From positions 1-44,957 of the forward strand of contig JBBQRS010000029.1 of the NCBI GenBank assembly GCA_038214535.1: a stretch of DNA of 44,957 nt, in the 5' to 3' direction. This DNA is from JBBQRS01 sp038214535 (GTDB lineage Bacteria; Chloroflexota; Anaerolineae; CG2-30-64-16). The notes beneath the pieces were generated by a model. It worked only from the letters and a program-made list of their open reading frames with translations. It did no database searches and was not told the DNA's origin. Shown piece by piece: positions 23,862-30,746 of the stretch (the stretch's first letter is position 1; every line of letters begins with the position of its first letter). Position numbers and translations under genes: made by a program.

Positions 23862-23930
23862 GTGTCATGCTGAACGCAGCGAAGCATCTGGGTTGCGAGC
23901 CGGAGATTCTTCGTTCCACTCAGAATGACA
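23862..23930. repeat. Family D palindromic repeat
   Basis: TGTCATGCTGAACGCAGCGA on the left pairs with the right arm TTCTTCGTTCCACTCAGAAT followed by GACA. It lies between the ATPase/winged-helix gene and the pspA operon. Its form is that of widespread REP-like intergenic repeats. Confidence 0.7.
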
Positions 23931-23940
23931 GGGTCTGAGA

Positions 23941-25368
23941 TCATCCATCGGCGACCAGCTTGTAACCCCGGCCGCGGAGGGTCAACAGGTAGCGCGGGTT
24001 GGCCGCGTCCGGCTCGATCTTCTGGCGCGTCCGGCTGACCAGCTTCTCGATGCGCGCGTCGTCCACCTGATCCAGATACTCCTCGCCCCAGACGGCCTCA
24101 ACGACTTCATACTTATCACAGATTTTACCCATCCGGCCGTAAAGAAGCAGTAAGAGCCGATACTCAAGGTTGGTTAATGGGGGGATTTGCGCGCCGTTGA
24201 CCCACACTTCGCCGCTGTCGAGGTCTACCTGCACGCCCTCGCGCGCCGGCCGGCGTATCACCATCTGCCGTTGGACGAACTCATCGAACGCCCGGCTGAA
24301 GATCCGGCGCTCAGCTTCTTCGCCCACGACCAGCCCCTTGGCGACCGCCGAATCCATATCGCCGACCGGCGTTTCGGGACCGTCTGCACGGTGCAGCCAG
24401 AGCAAGGCGTCCTGCTCGCCGGGTGTGAGGTCGTGCCAGATCTTCCGGCACTCGGTCTGCACATTGAGGTCTTGCTTCAGGATTTCGGCAGCCTGTCGGT
24501 GGATGATCCAATCTTCGGAGCTATCGCGCACCGGCTTTCCGGTGAGCATCCCCAGGACGCGCGCTGTCGTCTCCAGCAAGACGGGATGCCCGCCCGACCA
24601 GGTGCGCATGAACGTCACGTCTTCATCGCTGAAAGTGACGTGTTCCGTCGCAGCGAACCGCGCGGTATAGTCCGCGATTTCCGCCGCATTCAACGGCGCG
24701 ACGTAGAGGGTGTGATGTGAGAAAATCTCGCTGAACTCGGCAATGTCCCGATCCTGGCGCATCTGCGGGAAGCGACAATTCGTCGCGGTGATGTACGTCA
24801 AGCCGAGCCGATGCCGGTCATAGAGCGCGCGCAGATTGAGAAACACGCGCCCATCAATCCCTGCGATCGGCCCATCCAGCTCATCGAACAGGAAGACCAC
24901 TTTCTGCTCCAGCCGGTCGCCGATGGCCGCCATCGCCTTCGAGAAGCTGAGCGGGATTTCGAAGCTGGAGGCCGGCGCGACCACCCCCGTATATGACGCC
25001 TGAATCTGCCTGAGCGCCTCGCCGTCGGAGACTGCCTGCCCGTTGCGCAGGGCGTCCATGGCGCTACGCAACACCAGCTCGTAAAATGCCTGCTCGGTCA
25101 TTTCGAGCATCTGGTTGAAGTCAATGTAGATGAAGATATATTCATCGGCGGCCCCACCCAGGTAGCGGCGCTCTGTGTCGGGCTGAGTCATAGCGCGCAG
25201 CAGCGCCGACTTGCCCGTGTTGCTCACCCCGACCACCGACAGACAGCGCATCTCGCGCACGGACTGAAACAATGCTTGCAGGTCGGCGTGCCGGGGCGAT
25301 GACGCGCGCGTCAGGGGCATCGGCATCGTCAGTTGTCGGGGCTGCGTTCGGGTTGTGCTATCGGCCAT
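23941..25368 (-). CDS. AAA/STAND-type ATPase with C-terminal OmpR-type winged helix
   Basis: The 475-residue protein joins an N-terminal P-loop ATPase (Walker A GVSNTGKS at 47-54, Walker B VVFLFDELDG at 157-166, and a later WSGGHPVLLETTARVL helix as in STAND ATPases) to a C-terminal DNA-binding domain of about 100 residues (PLTNLEYRLLLLLYGRMGKI ... VSRTRQKIEPD ... GRGYKLVADG), typical of PhoB/OmpR effector domains. There is no receiver domain. It begins 21 bases after the secA stop codon and ends about 195 bases before the pspA operon. It may be the regulator of that operon; this is positional inference. Confidence 0.85.
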   Translation of the reverse strand: MADSTTRTQPRQLTMPMPLTRASSPRHADLQALFQSVREMRCLSVVGVSNTGKSALLRAMTQPDTERRYLGGAADEYIFIYIDFNQMLEMTEQAFYELVLRSAMDALRNGQAVSDGEALRQIQASYTGVVAPASSFEIPLSFSKAMAAIGDRLEQKVVFLFDELDGPIAGIDGRVFLNLRALYDRHRLGLTYITATNCRFPQMRQDRDIAEFSEIFSHHTLYVAPLNAAEIADYTARFAATEHVTFSDEDVTFMRTWSGGHPVLLETTARVLGMLTGKPVRDSSEDWIIHRQAAEILKQDLNVQTECRKIWHDLTPGEQDALLWLHRADGPETPVGDMDSAVAKGLVVGEEAERRIFSRAFDEFVQRQMVIRRPAREGVQVDLDSGEVWVNGAQIPPLTNLEYRLLLLLYGRMGKICDKYEVVEAVWGEEYLDQVDDARIEKLVSRTRQKIEPDAANPRYLLTLRGRGYKLVADG

Positions 25369-25389
25369 GCATGATCGCTTTCGTCAATT

Positions 25390-28356
25390 TCATCGGCGGC
25401 GCTGCTTGTTGCGGGCGGGGGTTTTCCCCTTGTTCGATGGCGACACCGTTGGCGCGCCTTGACCCGCCGACGTGCCCGCCGTGACCGGTGCTTCGCCGCG
25501 GCCCTGGTCGGCGCGCAGGTGGCAGTTCTTGTACTTTAAGCCGCTGCCGCACCAACACAGATCGTTGCGGCCCGGCGCGTTCTGGCGGCGGGCCGGCTGC
25601 GGCGCGGCCGACGCTGTGCCCGCGTCGCTGCGATTCGTTTGCACCTGGCGCACCGGCACGAGTGGGCGCAACACCAGTTGGGCGTGATAGATGGCAAGCA
25701 CCACATCGCGCGAGATGGACTCGATCAACTCGGCGTACATCTCGCTGGCCTCACGCTTGTAGGCAATCAGCGGGTCTTGCTGGGCGAAGGCGCGCAGCCC
25801 GATCCCTTCGCGCAACTCGTCGAGATCAGTGAGATGGCGCACCCAGCGGTTGTCTACGGCCCGCAGCATCACCAGGCGCTCGAGGTGGCGCATGTTGTCC
25901 GCGCCCATCGCGGCTTCCTTCGCCGCGTAGGTCGCCGTCGCGAACTCCACCAGATGCTCTGCCAGTTGCCCGGCGTTCATGCTGCGCCAGTCTTCAGGGT
26001 CTTCCGACTCAGGCAGCGGGAACACCTTGATGACCTCCGCGGCCAGCGCGTTCAAGTCCCATTCGCTGCGGTCGGTGTCGCGCGTGAACGTGTCCACCAG
26101 GCCCCGCAGGTAGTCCTCCGTCATGCCCAGGATCGTCGGCTTCAGCGTCGGTTCGCTGAGGATCTGGCGTCGCTGGGTATAGATGACCTCGCGCTGCTTG
26201 TTGACGACGTCGTCATACTCCAATACGTGTTTACGCACGTCAAAGTTGTAGCCTTCGACGCGCACCTGTGCGCTCTCGATGGCCTTGCTCACCAGCCCGT
26301 GCTCGATGGGGACGTCTTCTTCCATCCCGAAGCGTTCCATCAGCGAGGCGACGTTCTGGCCGCCGAAGCGGCGCATCAGGTCGTCTTCCAGCGCGACGAA
26401 GAAACGCGAGGAACCGGGGTCGCCCTGGCGACCGGAGCGACCACGCAACTGGTTGTCAATGCGGCGCGCCTCGTGGCGTTCGGTGCCGACGACGTGCAGG
26501 CCGCCCACCGCGATCACCCGCTCTTTGTCGGCATCACACTGCGCCTTAGATTCGGCCAGCGCGGCCAGCCAGACAGGATCCTCGTCGCTTAATTCGGTGA
26601 GATCAACTTCCTCGTGGCGCAGCTTTTCGCGCGCCAGCGCCTCGGGGTTGCCGCCCAGCAGGATGTCCACGCCACGACCGGCCATGTTCGTGGCGATGGT
26701 CACGGTCCCCGGTCGCCCGGCCTGGGCGATGATGCCTGCCTCACGTTCGTGCTGCTTGGCATTGAGCACGTTGTGCGGCACGCCCTTGCGGCGCAGCTTC
26801 TCCGAGAGCATCTCGGAAGTCTCGATGGCGACCGTGCCCAGCAGGATCGGCTGGCCCTTCTCGTGGAGCGTCTTGATTTCTTCCACCACGGCATCGAACT
26901 TGGCGCGTTGCGACTTGTAGACCTGGTCGGGGTAGTCATTGCGGATCACCGTCCGGTGGGTTGGGATGGCGACGACATCGAGGCCGTAGATCTTGTACAA
27001 CTCTTCGGCCTCGGTGGCCGCCGTACCGGTCATACCCGCCAGCTTGCGGTACATGCGGAAGTAGTTCTGGAAGGTGATAGTCGCCAGGGTGAGCGACTCA
27101 CGCTGGACGCGGACGCCTTCCTTCGCCTCAATGGCCTGGTGCAACCCCTCGGAGAAGCGGCGACCATGCATCAGGCGACCGGTGAACTCGTCCACGATCA
27201 CGATCTCGCCATCGGCATTGATGTAGTCACGGTCGAGCTTGTAGAGCACGTGCGCCCGGAGGGCGTTGTCCAGATAGGGCGTGCGCTCGTAATGCTCAGC
27301 ATCATACAGGCTTTCGTCGGGGCGCAGGTTGAGCGCCTGTTCGACCCGGCTGATGCCTTCCTCGGTAAGCGTGACGATGCGGTCTTTCTCATCTATCGTA
27401 TAATCGCGTTCCGGCGCGAGCCGGCGCACGATCTGGGCGAAATGCGCGTAATCATCCGAGGATTCCTGCGCCTGACCGGAGATGATCAACGGCGTGCGCG
27501 CTTCGTCAATCAGGATGTTATCCACCTCATCCACAATGGCGTAATTGAGCTCGCGCTGCACGCATTGCGGTGCATCCTGCACCATGTTGTCGCGCAGGTA
27601 GTCGAACCCGAATTCGTTATTCGTGCCGTAAGTGATTTCGGCATGGTAGGCTTCGCGGCGGCTCATGGGACGCAACCGCTGATAGCGGTCATCGGCGGCG
27701 GGGAAATCCGGGTCGAAGACGAAGGAACCCAGCTCAGGGTTCACCGCCGCCGATTGGATCACGGCGACGCTGACCCCCAGCATGTGATAGATCGGCCCCA
27801 TCCACTGGACGCCGAACTTCGACAGATAGTCGTTCGGGGTCACGAGATGCGCGCCGTGGCCGGTGAGCGCGTTGAGATAGAGCGGCAGCGTCGCCACGAG
27901 GGTCTTGCCTTCGCCGGTCTTCATCTCGGCGATCTTGCCCTCGTGCAGCACCATGCCGCCGATCAACTGGACGTCGTAATGGCGCAGGCCGATGGAACGC
28001 TGGGCGGCCTCGCGCACGGCGGCGAAAGCCCGCGGCAGGATTTGCTCCATAGCCATGGCCTCCTGCGCCTTCAACTCGCGTTCCAGGCGATCCAGCGTGG
28101 CCTTCATCTGGGCCTGGATCTGCGGGTCGGGTTCGAGGATCCATTCTTCGCGCGCTGCGTTCACCTCTTGCTGCAACTGGCCGACCTCGCCGGCGATGAA
28201 CGCCCGGAAATCGTCGGTCTGGGCGCGCAACTCATCGTCGCTCATGCGCTCGAATTCGGGAGCCAGCGCGTTAATTTTGTCTACAACCGGCTGAAGCCGC
28301 CGGGCTTCGCGGTCACTCGCATCACCGAAAATCTTTTTCACAACATTCTTGAACAT
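25390..28356 (-). CDS. secA: SecA, preprotein translocase ATPase
   Basis: SecA drives proteins through SecYEG. The 988-residue protein has Walker A MKTGEGKT at 145-152, the helicase motif VDEVDNILIDEARTPL, the second nucleotide domain (VGGLHVVGTERHEARRIDNQ) and a C-terminal zinc-binding SEC-C motif (CWCGSGLKYKNCH). Compared with E. coli SecA it carries an extra charged helical segment at about 57-105 and another at about 203-230, before REAYHAEITYGTNNEFG. The start ATG follows AGGA at a short spacing of 4. The ATPase/winged-helix gene follows after 21 bases. Confidence 0.97.
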   Translation of the reverse strand: MFKNVVKKIFGDASDREARRLQPVVDKINALAPEFERMSDDELRAQTDDFRAFIAGEVGQLQQEVNAAREEWILEPDPQIQAQMKATLDRLERELKAQEAMAMEQILPRAFAAVREAAQRSIGLRHYDVQLIGGMVLHEGKIAEMKTGEGKTLVATLPLYLNALTGHGAHLVTPNDYLSKFGVQWMGPIYHMLGVSVAVIQSAAVNPELGSFVFDPDFPAADDRYQRLRPMSRREAYHAEITYGTNNEFGFDYLRDNMVQDAPQCVQRELNYAIVDEVDNILIDEARTPLIISGQAQESSDDYAHFAQIVRRLAPERDYTIDEKDRIVTLTEEGISRVEQALNLRPDESLYDAEHYERTPYLDNALRAHVLYKLDRDYINADGEIVIVDEFTGRLMHGRRFSEGLHQAIEAKEGVRVQRESLTLATITFQNYFRMYRKLAGMTGTAATEAEELYKIYGLDVVAIPTHRTVIRNDYPDQVYKSQRAKFDAVVEEIKTLHEKGQPILLGTVAIETSEMLSEKLRRKGVPHNVLNAKQHEREAGIIAQAGRPGTVTIATNMAGRGVDILLGGNPEALAREKLRHEEVDLTELSDEDPVWLAALAESKAQCDADKERVIAVGGLHVVGTERHEARRIDNQLRGRSGRQGDPGSSRFFVALEDDLMRRFGGQNVASLMERFGMEEDVPIEHGLVSKAIESAQVRVEGYNFDVRKHVLEYDDVVNKQREVIYTQRRQILSEPTLKPTILGMTEDYLRGLVDTFTRDTDRSEWDLNALAAEVIKVFPLPESEDPEDWRSMNAGQLAEHLVEFATATYAAKEAAMGADNMRHLERLVMLRAVDNRWVRHLTDLDELREGIGLRAFAQQDPLIAYKREASEMYAELIESISRDVVLAIYHAQLVLRPLVPVRQVQTNRSDAGTASAAPQPARRQNAPGRNDLCWCGSGLKYKNCHLRADQGRGEAPVTAGTSAGQGAPTVSPSNKGKTPARNKQRRR

Positions 28357-28425
28357 ACAATCCTACTTCTCTCTACAAATTCGTTCTGCTAACCTTGTCG
28401 TCCAGGTTCTGTTGACATTTGGTGC

Positions 28426-28453
28426 AGGATGTTCCCAAAAAGGGAAACATCCT
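28426..28453. repeat. Hairpin between relB and secA
   Basis: AGGATGTTCCC and GGGAAACATCCT pair across an AAAAA loop with one bulged base. It lies just after the relB stop codon on the minus strand and has no following U-run. Confidence 0.55.
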
Positions 28454-28458
28454 GTCAC

Positions 28459-28701
28459 TCATAGCGAAACCTCAAATGATGAGCGGACGCTATCGCGTTC
28501 CCCATCTGTATCATCAAACGCCTTTAGCGTGATCTCATTCGGAACGCGCACTTCAAACGGCAAGCCCCGATACCACGTAACCTGTTGATAGAACAGCGTG
28601 ATCGCCTGAGTAGTGGTCAGCCCTAACGCCTCGAAAACGCTTTCAGCTTCCTGCTTGAGATCAGGATCCACGCGCGCACGAATCATAGCGGATTTATTCA
28701 T
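28459..28701 (-). CDS. RelB/DinJ family antitoxin without a toxin
   Basis: The 80-residue product begins MNKSAMIRARVDPDLKQEAE, a ribbon-helix-helix N-terminus of RelB/DinJ type, followed by GLTTTQAITLFYQQV. ATG 28701 is chosen because GGAGG lies 5 bases upstream. RelB proteins normally neutralise a RelE/YafQ mRNA interferase encoded directly downstream, but only about 100 non-coding bases separate it from secA. It appears to be an orphan. Confidence 0.85.
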   Translation of the reverse strand: MNKSAMIRARVDPDLKQEAESVFEALGLTTTQAITLFYQQVTWYRGLPFEVRVPNEITLKAFDDTDGERDSVRSSFEVSL

Positions 28702-28747
28702 GTGCCCCTCCGTGATCACAAAACTGTATCACAAATGGGATACATCG

Positions 28748-29086
28748 TCAAAACATGGTCGGCCCTTGTGCAGTCACCGGGGTTAGCGTTTCGCGGGTTT
28801 TGACCTCGCGATTCACCTGTTCGGCCAATTCCAGCTCTGCGACCTCCAGATCATAACGCGCCTGTAAACGCATCCATACATTCGCGCTCGTGCCGAAATA
28901 GCGCGCCAGCCGGAGCGCCGTGTCGGCGGTCACGGCGCGCTTGCCATGCACAATCTGGCTGATGCGCATCGCCGGGACATTAAGGTCCTTCGCCAACCGG
29001 TACTGGCTCAGTCCAAGCGGTTTCATGAAATCTTCCAGCAACACTTCACCTGGATGCACCGGCGGCAATCGCTCTTCGCATTTCAT
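28748..29086 (-). CDS. HigA family antitoxin without a toxin
   Basis: The protein has the HigA motif PPVHPGEVLLEDFMKPLGLSQ and an XRE-type helix-turn-helix (YRLAKDLNVPAMRISQIVHGKR). The ATG at 29086 (112 residues) has GAGGA 7 bases upstream. An in-frame ATG at 29116 lies 7 bases after an extended -10 box and could be used as a leaderless start (122 residues). HigB usually precedes HigA, but a URO-D gene lies directly upstream, so no HigB is present. RelB follows after 46 bases. Confidence 0.87.
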   Translation of the reverse strand: MKCEERLPPVHPGEVLLEDFMKPLGLSQYRLAKDLNVPAMRISQIVHGKRAVTADTALRLARYFGTSANVWMRLQARYDLEVAELELAEQVNREVKTRETLTPVTAQGPTMF

Positions 29087-29123
29087 CTTTGCTTCCTCAG
29101 TAAACGACTCGATCATGCGATTG

Positions 29124-29132
29124 ATTATAACA
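29124..29132 (-). promoter_or_regulatory. Extended -10 promoter of higA
   Basis: On the minus strand TGT directly precedes TATAAT (29124-29129), an extended -10, 7 bases before the ATG at 29116. No good -35 is seen. Confidence 0.5.
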
Positions 29133-29137
29133 CCGGC

Positions 29138-30250
29138 TCACCCATACCGGCACTCCTCCGCGACCACCTGCATCAGCCAGCGCATCCGGCCCACGCCCGT
29201 GCCCGCGGCGAGCGACCCGGCAGTCGTCACGATCAGGCCACCGGACGCGCCCGCCTTCGCGAAGTCAGCGCGCGCCCGCGCGCGGATGGCTTCCGGCGCG
29301 CCGTTGCGCAGCAGGAAGGGCGGCATCTGCCCGTTGATGACCGCGTCGGGCAGCTCGGCGCGAATCCTGGCGGCGTCCACCTCGGGGCCGTAGTTCACGC
29401 TGTTGATCCCCAGCGCACGCTGCTCGCCCAGCAGATGCCCCATCGCGCTATCGGAGTGCTGATGGCGGCGCGCATCGTCGGGGGCCATCGCGTCGAGCAC
29501 AGCGGCCAGCACCGGCGCACAGAACTCGCGATAGAGGGCGCGGTTGAACAGCGCGCTGTTGTCGTCGGTGATCCACCAACCGGCCTCCGTGTTATCGCTG
29601 AACGCACACAGCGCCACATTCAGTTCGACCATCTTGCGCGCCAGGATGTCGCGGAAACGGCGCATCAGCTCGGGCCGGTCGAGCATCCAGAAGAAGGCCG
29701 TCTCGGGGTGGAGGACGGTGGTCATGATGGTGGCGGGGCCGCGACTGCCGGTTCCCAACTGCGGCATCGTCTTGCCCTCCGCGCGGCGCGCCTCCCATTC
29801 ACGCACGAATGCATCGGGGGTGGCCCATTCCGCCATATCGGTCGCCTCGGCGCGGTCAAGCACCGCCGCGAATTCATCCGGGTCATTCGTGACCGCGGTC
29901 AGCCACGGGGTACCGCCCTCGGTGTAGGTGAAATCGCTGCCGAACAGATTCTCGATGCGGCGCGGTTGGTGGGTGAAAGTGTCCTCGTCGAAGAAGGTCT
30001 TGCCGACGTAAGCCTGCGTGATCGCGTTGGCTTGCCGGTGCAGGTCGTCGCGGTAGACCTTATCGTGATAGTAGCGGACCGTAGAGGGCGCGTCGAGGAA
30101 CTCGAACAGCCAGTGGTCATCGGGCGCGAAGGTGAGCGCGCAGCGCGGCTTGTCCGTGGTGAACGCCGCGCACAAGGCGTCTTCCGCCCAGAACGCCGCC
30201 ACGTCGAGATCAGCCGTCAGGTCAAGAAACTCCGGAGCGAGGATCGGCAT
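29138..30250 (-). CDS. Uroporphyrinogen decarboxylase-like family protein
   Basis: The 370-residue product resembles the URO-D superfamily that includes HemE and many corrinoid-dependent methyltransferases. Supporting segments are WWITDDNSALFNRALYREFC, HQHSDSAMGHLLG, INSVNYGPEVD and INGQMPPFLL. It is unlikely to be HemE, because the HemE N-terminal substrate-binding arginine motif is not seen. No corrinoid protein gene is nearby. ATG 30250 has GGAGG 7 bases upstream and a TTGCAG-17-TACACT promoter. The substrate is unknown. Confidence 0.8.
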   Translation of the reverse strand: MPILAPEFLDLTADLDVAAFWAEDALCAAFTTDKPRCALTFAPDDHWLFEFLDAPSTVRYYHDKVYRDDLHRQANAITQAYVGKTFFDEDTFTHQPRRIENLFGSDFTYTEGGTPWLTAVTNDPDEFAAVLDRAEATDMAEWATPDAFVREWEARRAEGKTMPQLGTGSRGPATIMTTVLHPETAFFWMLDRPELMRRFRDILARKMVELNVALCAFSDNTEAGWWITDDNSALFNRALYREFCAPVLAAVLDAMAPDDARRHQHSDSAMGHLLGEQRALGINSVNYGPEVDAARIRAELPDAVINGQMPPFLLRNGAPEAIRARARADFAKAGASGGLIVTTAGSLAAGTGVGRMRWLMQVVAEECRYG

Positions 30251-30269
30251 GGTGTGGCCTCCAACCCGC

Positions 30270-30298
30270 AGTGTATGCGTTCACCGGCCCGGCTGCAA
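30270..30298 (-). promoter_or_regulatory. Promoter of the URO-D-like gene
   Basis: On the minus strand TTGCAG (30293-30298), 17-bp spacer, TACACT (30270-30275), 19 bases before the ATG. Confidence 0.55.
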
Positions 30299-30342
30299 GT
30301 TGCTCTATCCCTGCGTTAGGCGCACTTCAATGTTATGACAAC

Positions 30343-30372
30343 TTGACTAGAACACATGTTCCGTAGTATAAT
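30343..30372 (+). promoter_or_regulatory. Promoter carrying a LexA-type SOS box
   Basis: TTGACT (30343-30348), an 18-bp spacer and TATAAT (30367-30372) form a near-consensus promoter. The spacer contains GAACACATGTTC (30350-30361), which fits the Gram-positive LexA consensus GAAC-R-N-R-Y-GTTC exactly. A repressor bound there would block RNA polymerase. Transcription would start near 30379 and run into the foldback element at 30400. Confidence 0.7.
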
Positions 30373-30399
30373 AGGGCTCAATCAAATCAATCCCAACTC

Positions 30400-30616
30400 T
30401 TAGACTGTTAGACATTTAGACATTTAGACCGGCCCCATTTCCGTCTAAGGGTTGGAATCAGCCAGGAGTGGCTTGCAGGGAGATTGTTAACCCCTTAAAA
30501 GACACTTCTGTTTTGACGCGTCTACGTTTCGGCGCACAACACGCGTTAAGACGTTTTCTCCCTAACGTGCGCAGCCTTTAGACAAAATGGGGCCGGTCTA
30601 AATGTCTAAAAGTCTA
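30400..30616 (+). ncRNA. Foldback element, possible SOS-controlled RNA or MITE
   Basis: Two arms of about 42 bases (30409-30450 and 30575-30616) are near-identical inverted copies with a perfect 25-base core, separated by 124 bases. The left arm opens with four 8-bp direct repeats (TTAGACTG, TTAGACAT, TTAGACAT, TTAGACCG) and the right arm ends with three inverted ones. The centre holds small stems such as AGCCA-GGAG-TGGCT but no ORF with a start and ribosome site. As RNA it would form a long hairpin; as DNA it resembles a miniature inverted-repeat element. Both readings remain open. Confidence 0.5.
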
Positions 30617-30746
30617 CAAGCTGACTCTGACCTGCATCATGGCGGCGCGCGCCGATTCCTGCTAAGATATTCGCGAGCATACCAGCCGCTCACCGATCGT
30701 GGGGCAGACCCACAAATCAAACTCCCGCTTACCAATGGAGGTACGC
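30617..30746. other. Non-coding leader region before iorA
   Basis: This stretch completes the 496-bp gap between the URO-D-like gene and iorA. Apart from the iorA Shine-Dalgarno site (GGAGG, 30737-30741) I see no clear promoter or ORF. Confidence 0.5.

Noticed and set aside
26614..28392. 592-codon plus-strand open frame opposite secA
   Set aside because: Fully antisense to secA, a typical high-GC shadow frame with no recognisable motif.
29138..30250. HemE (true uroporphyrinogen decarboxylase)
   Set aside because: General URO-D similarity is present, but the HemE N-terminal arginine motif and a heme gene context are missing.
30481..30510. Integron attC-like site (GTTAACC) in the foldback element
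   Set aside because: A single core-like heptamer is present without the paired core sites or an integrase gene.
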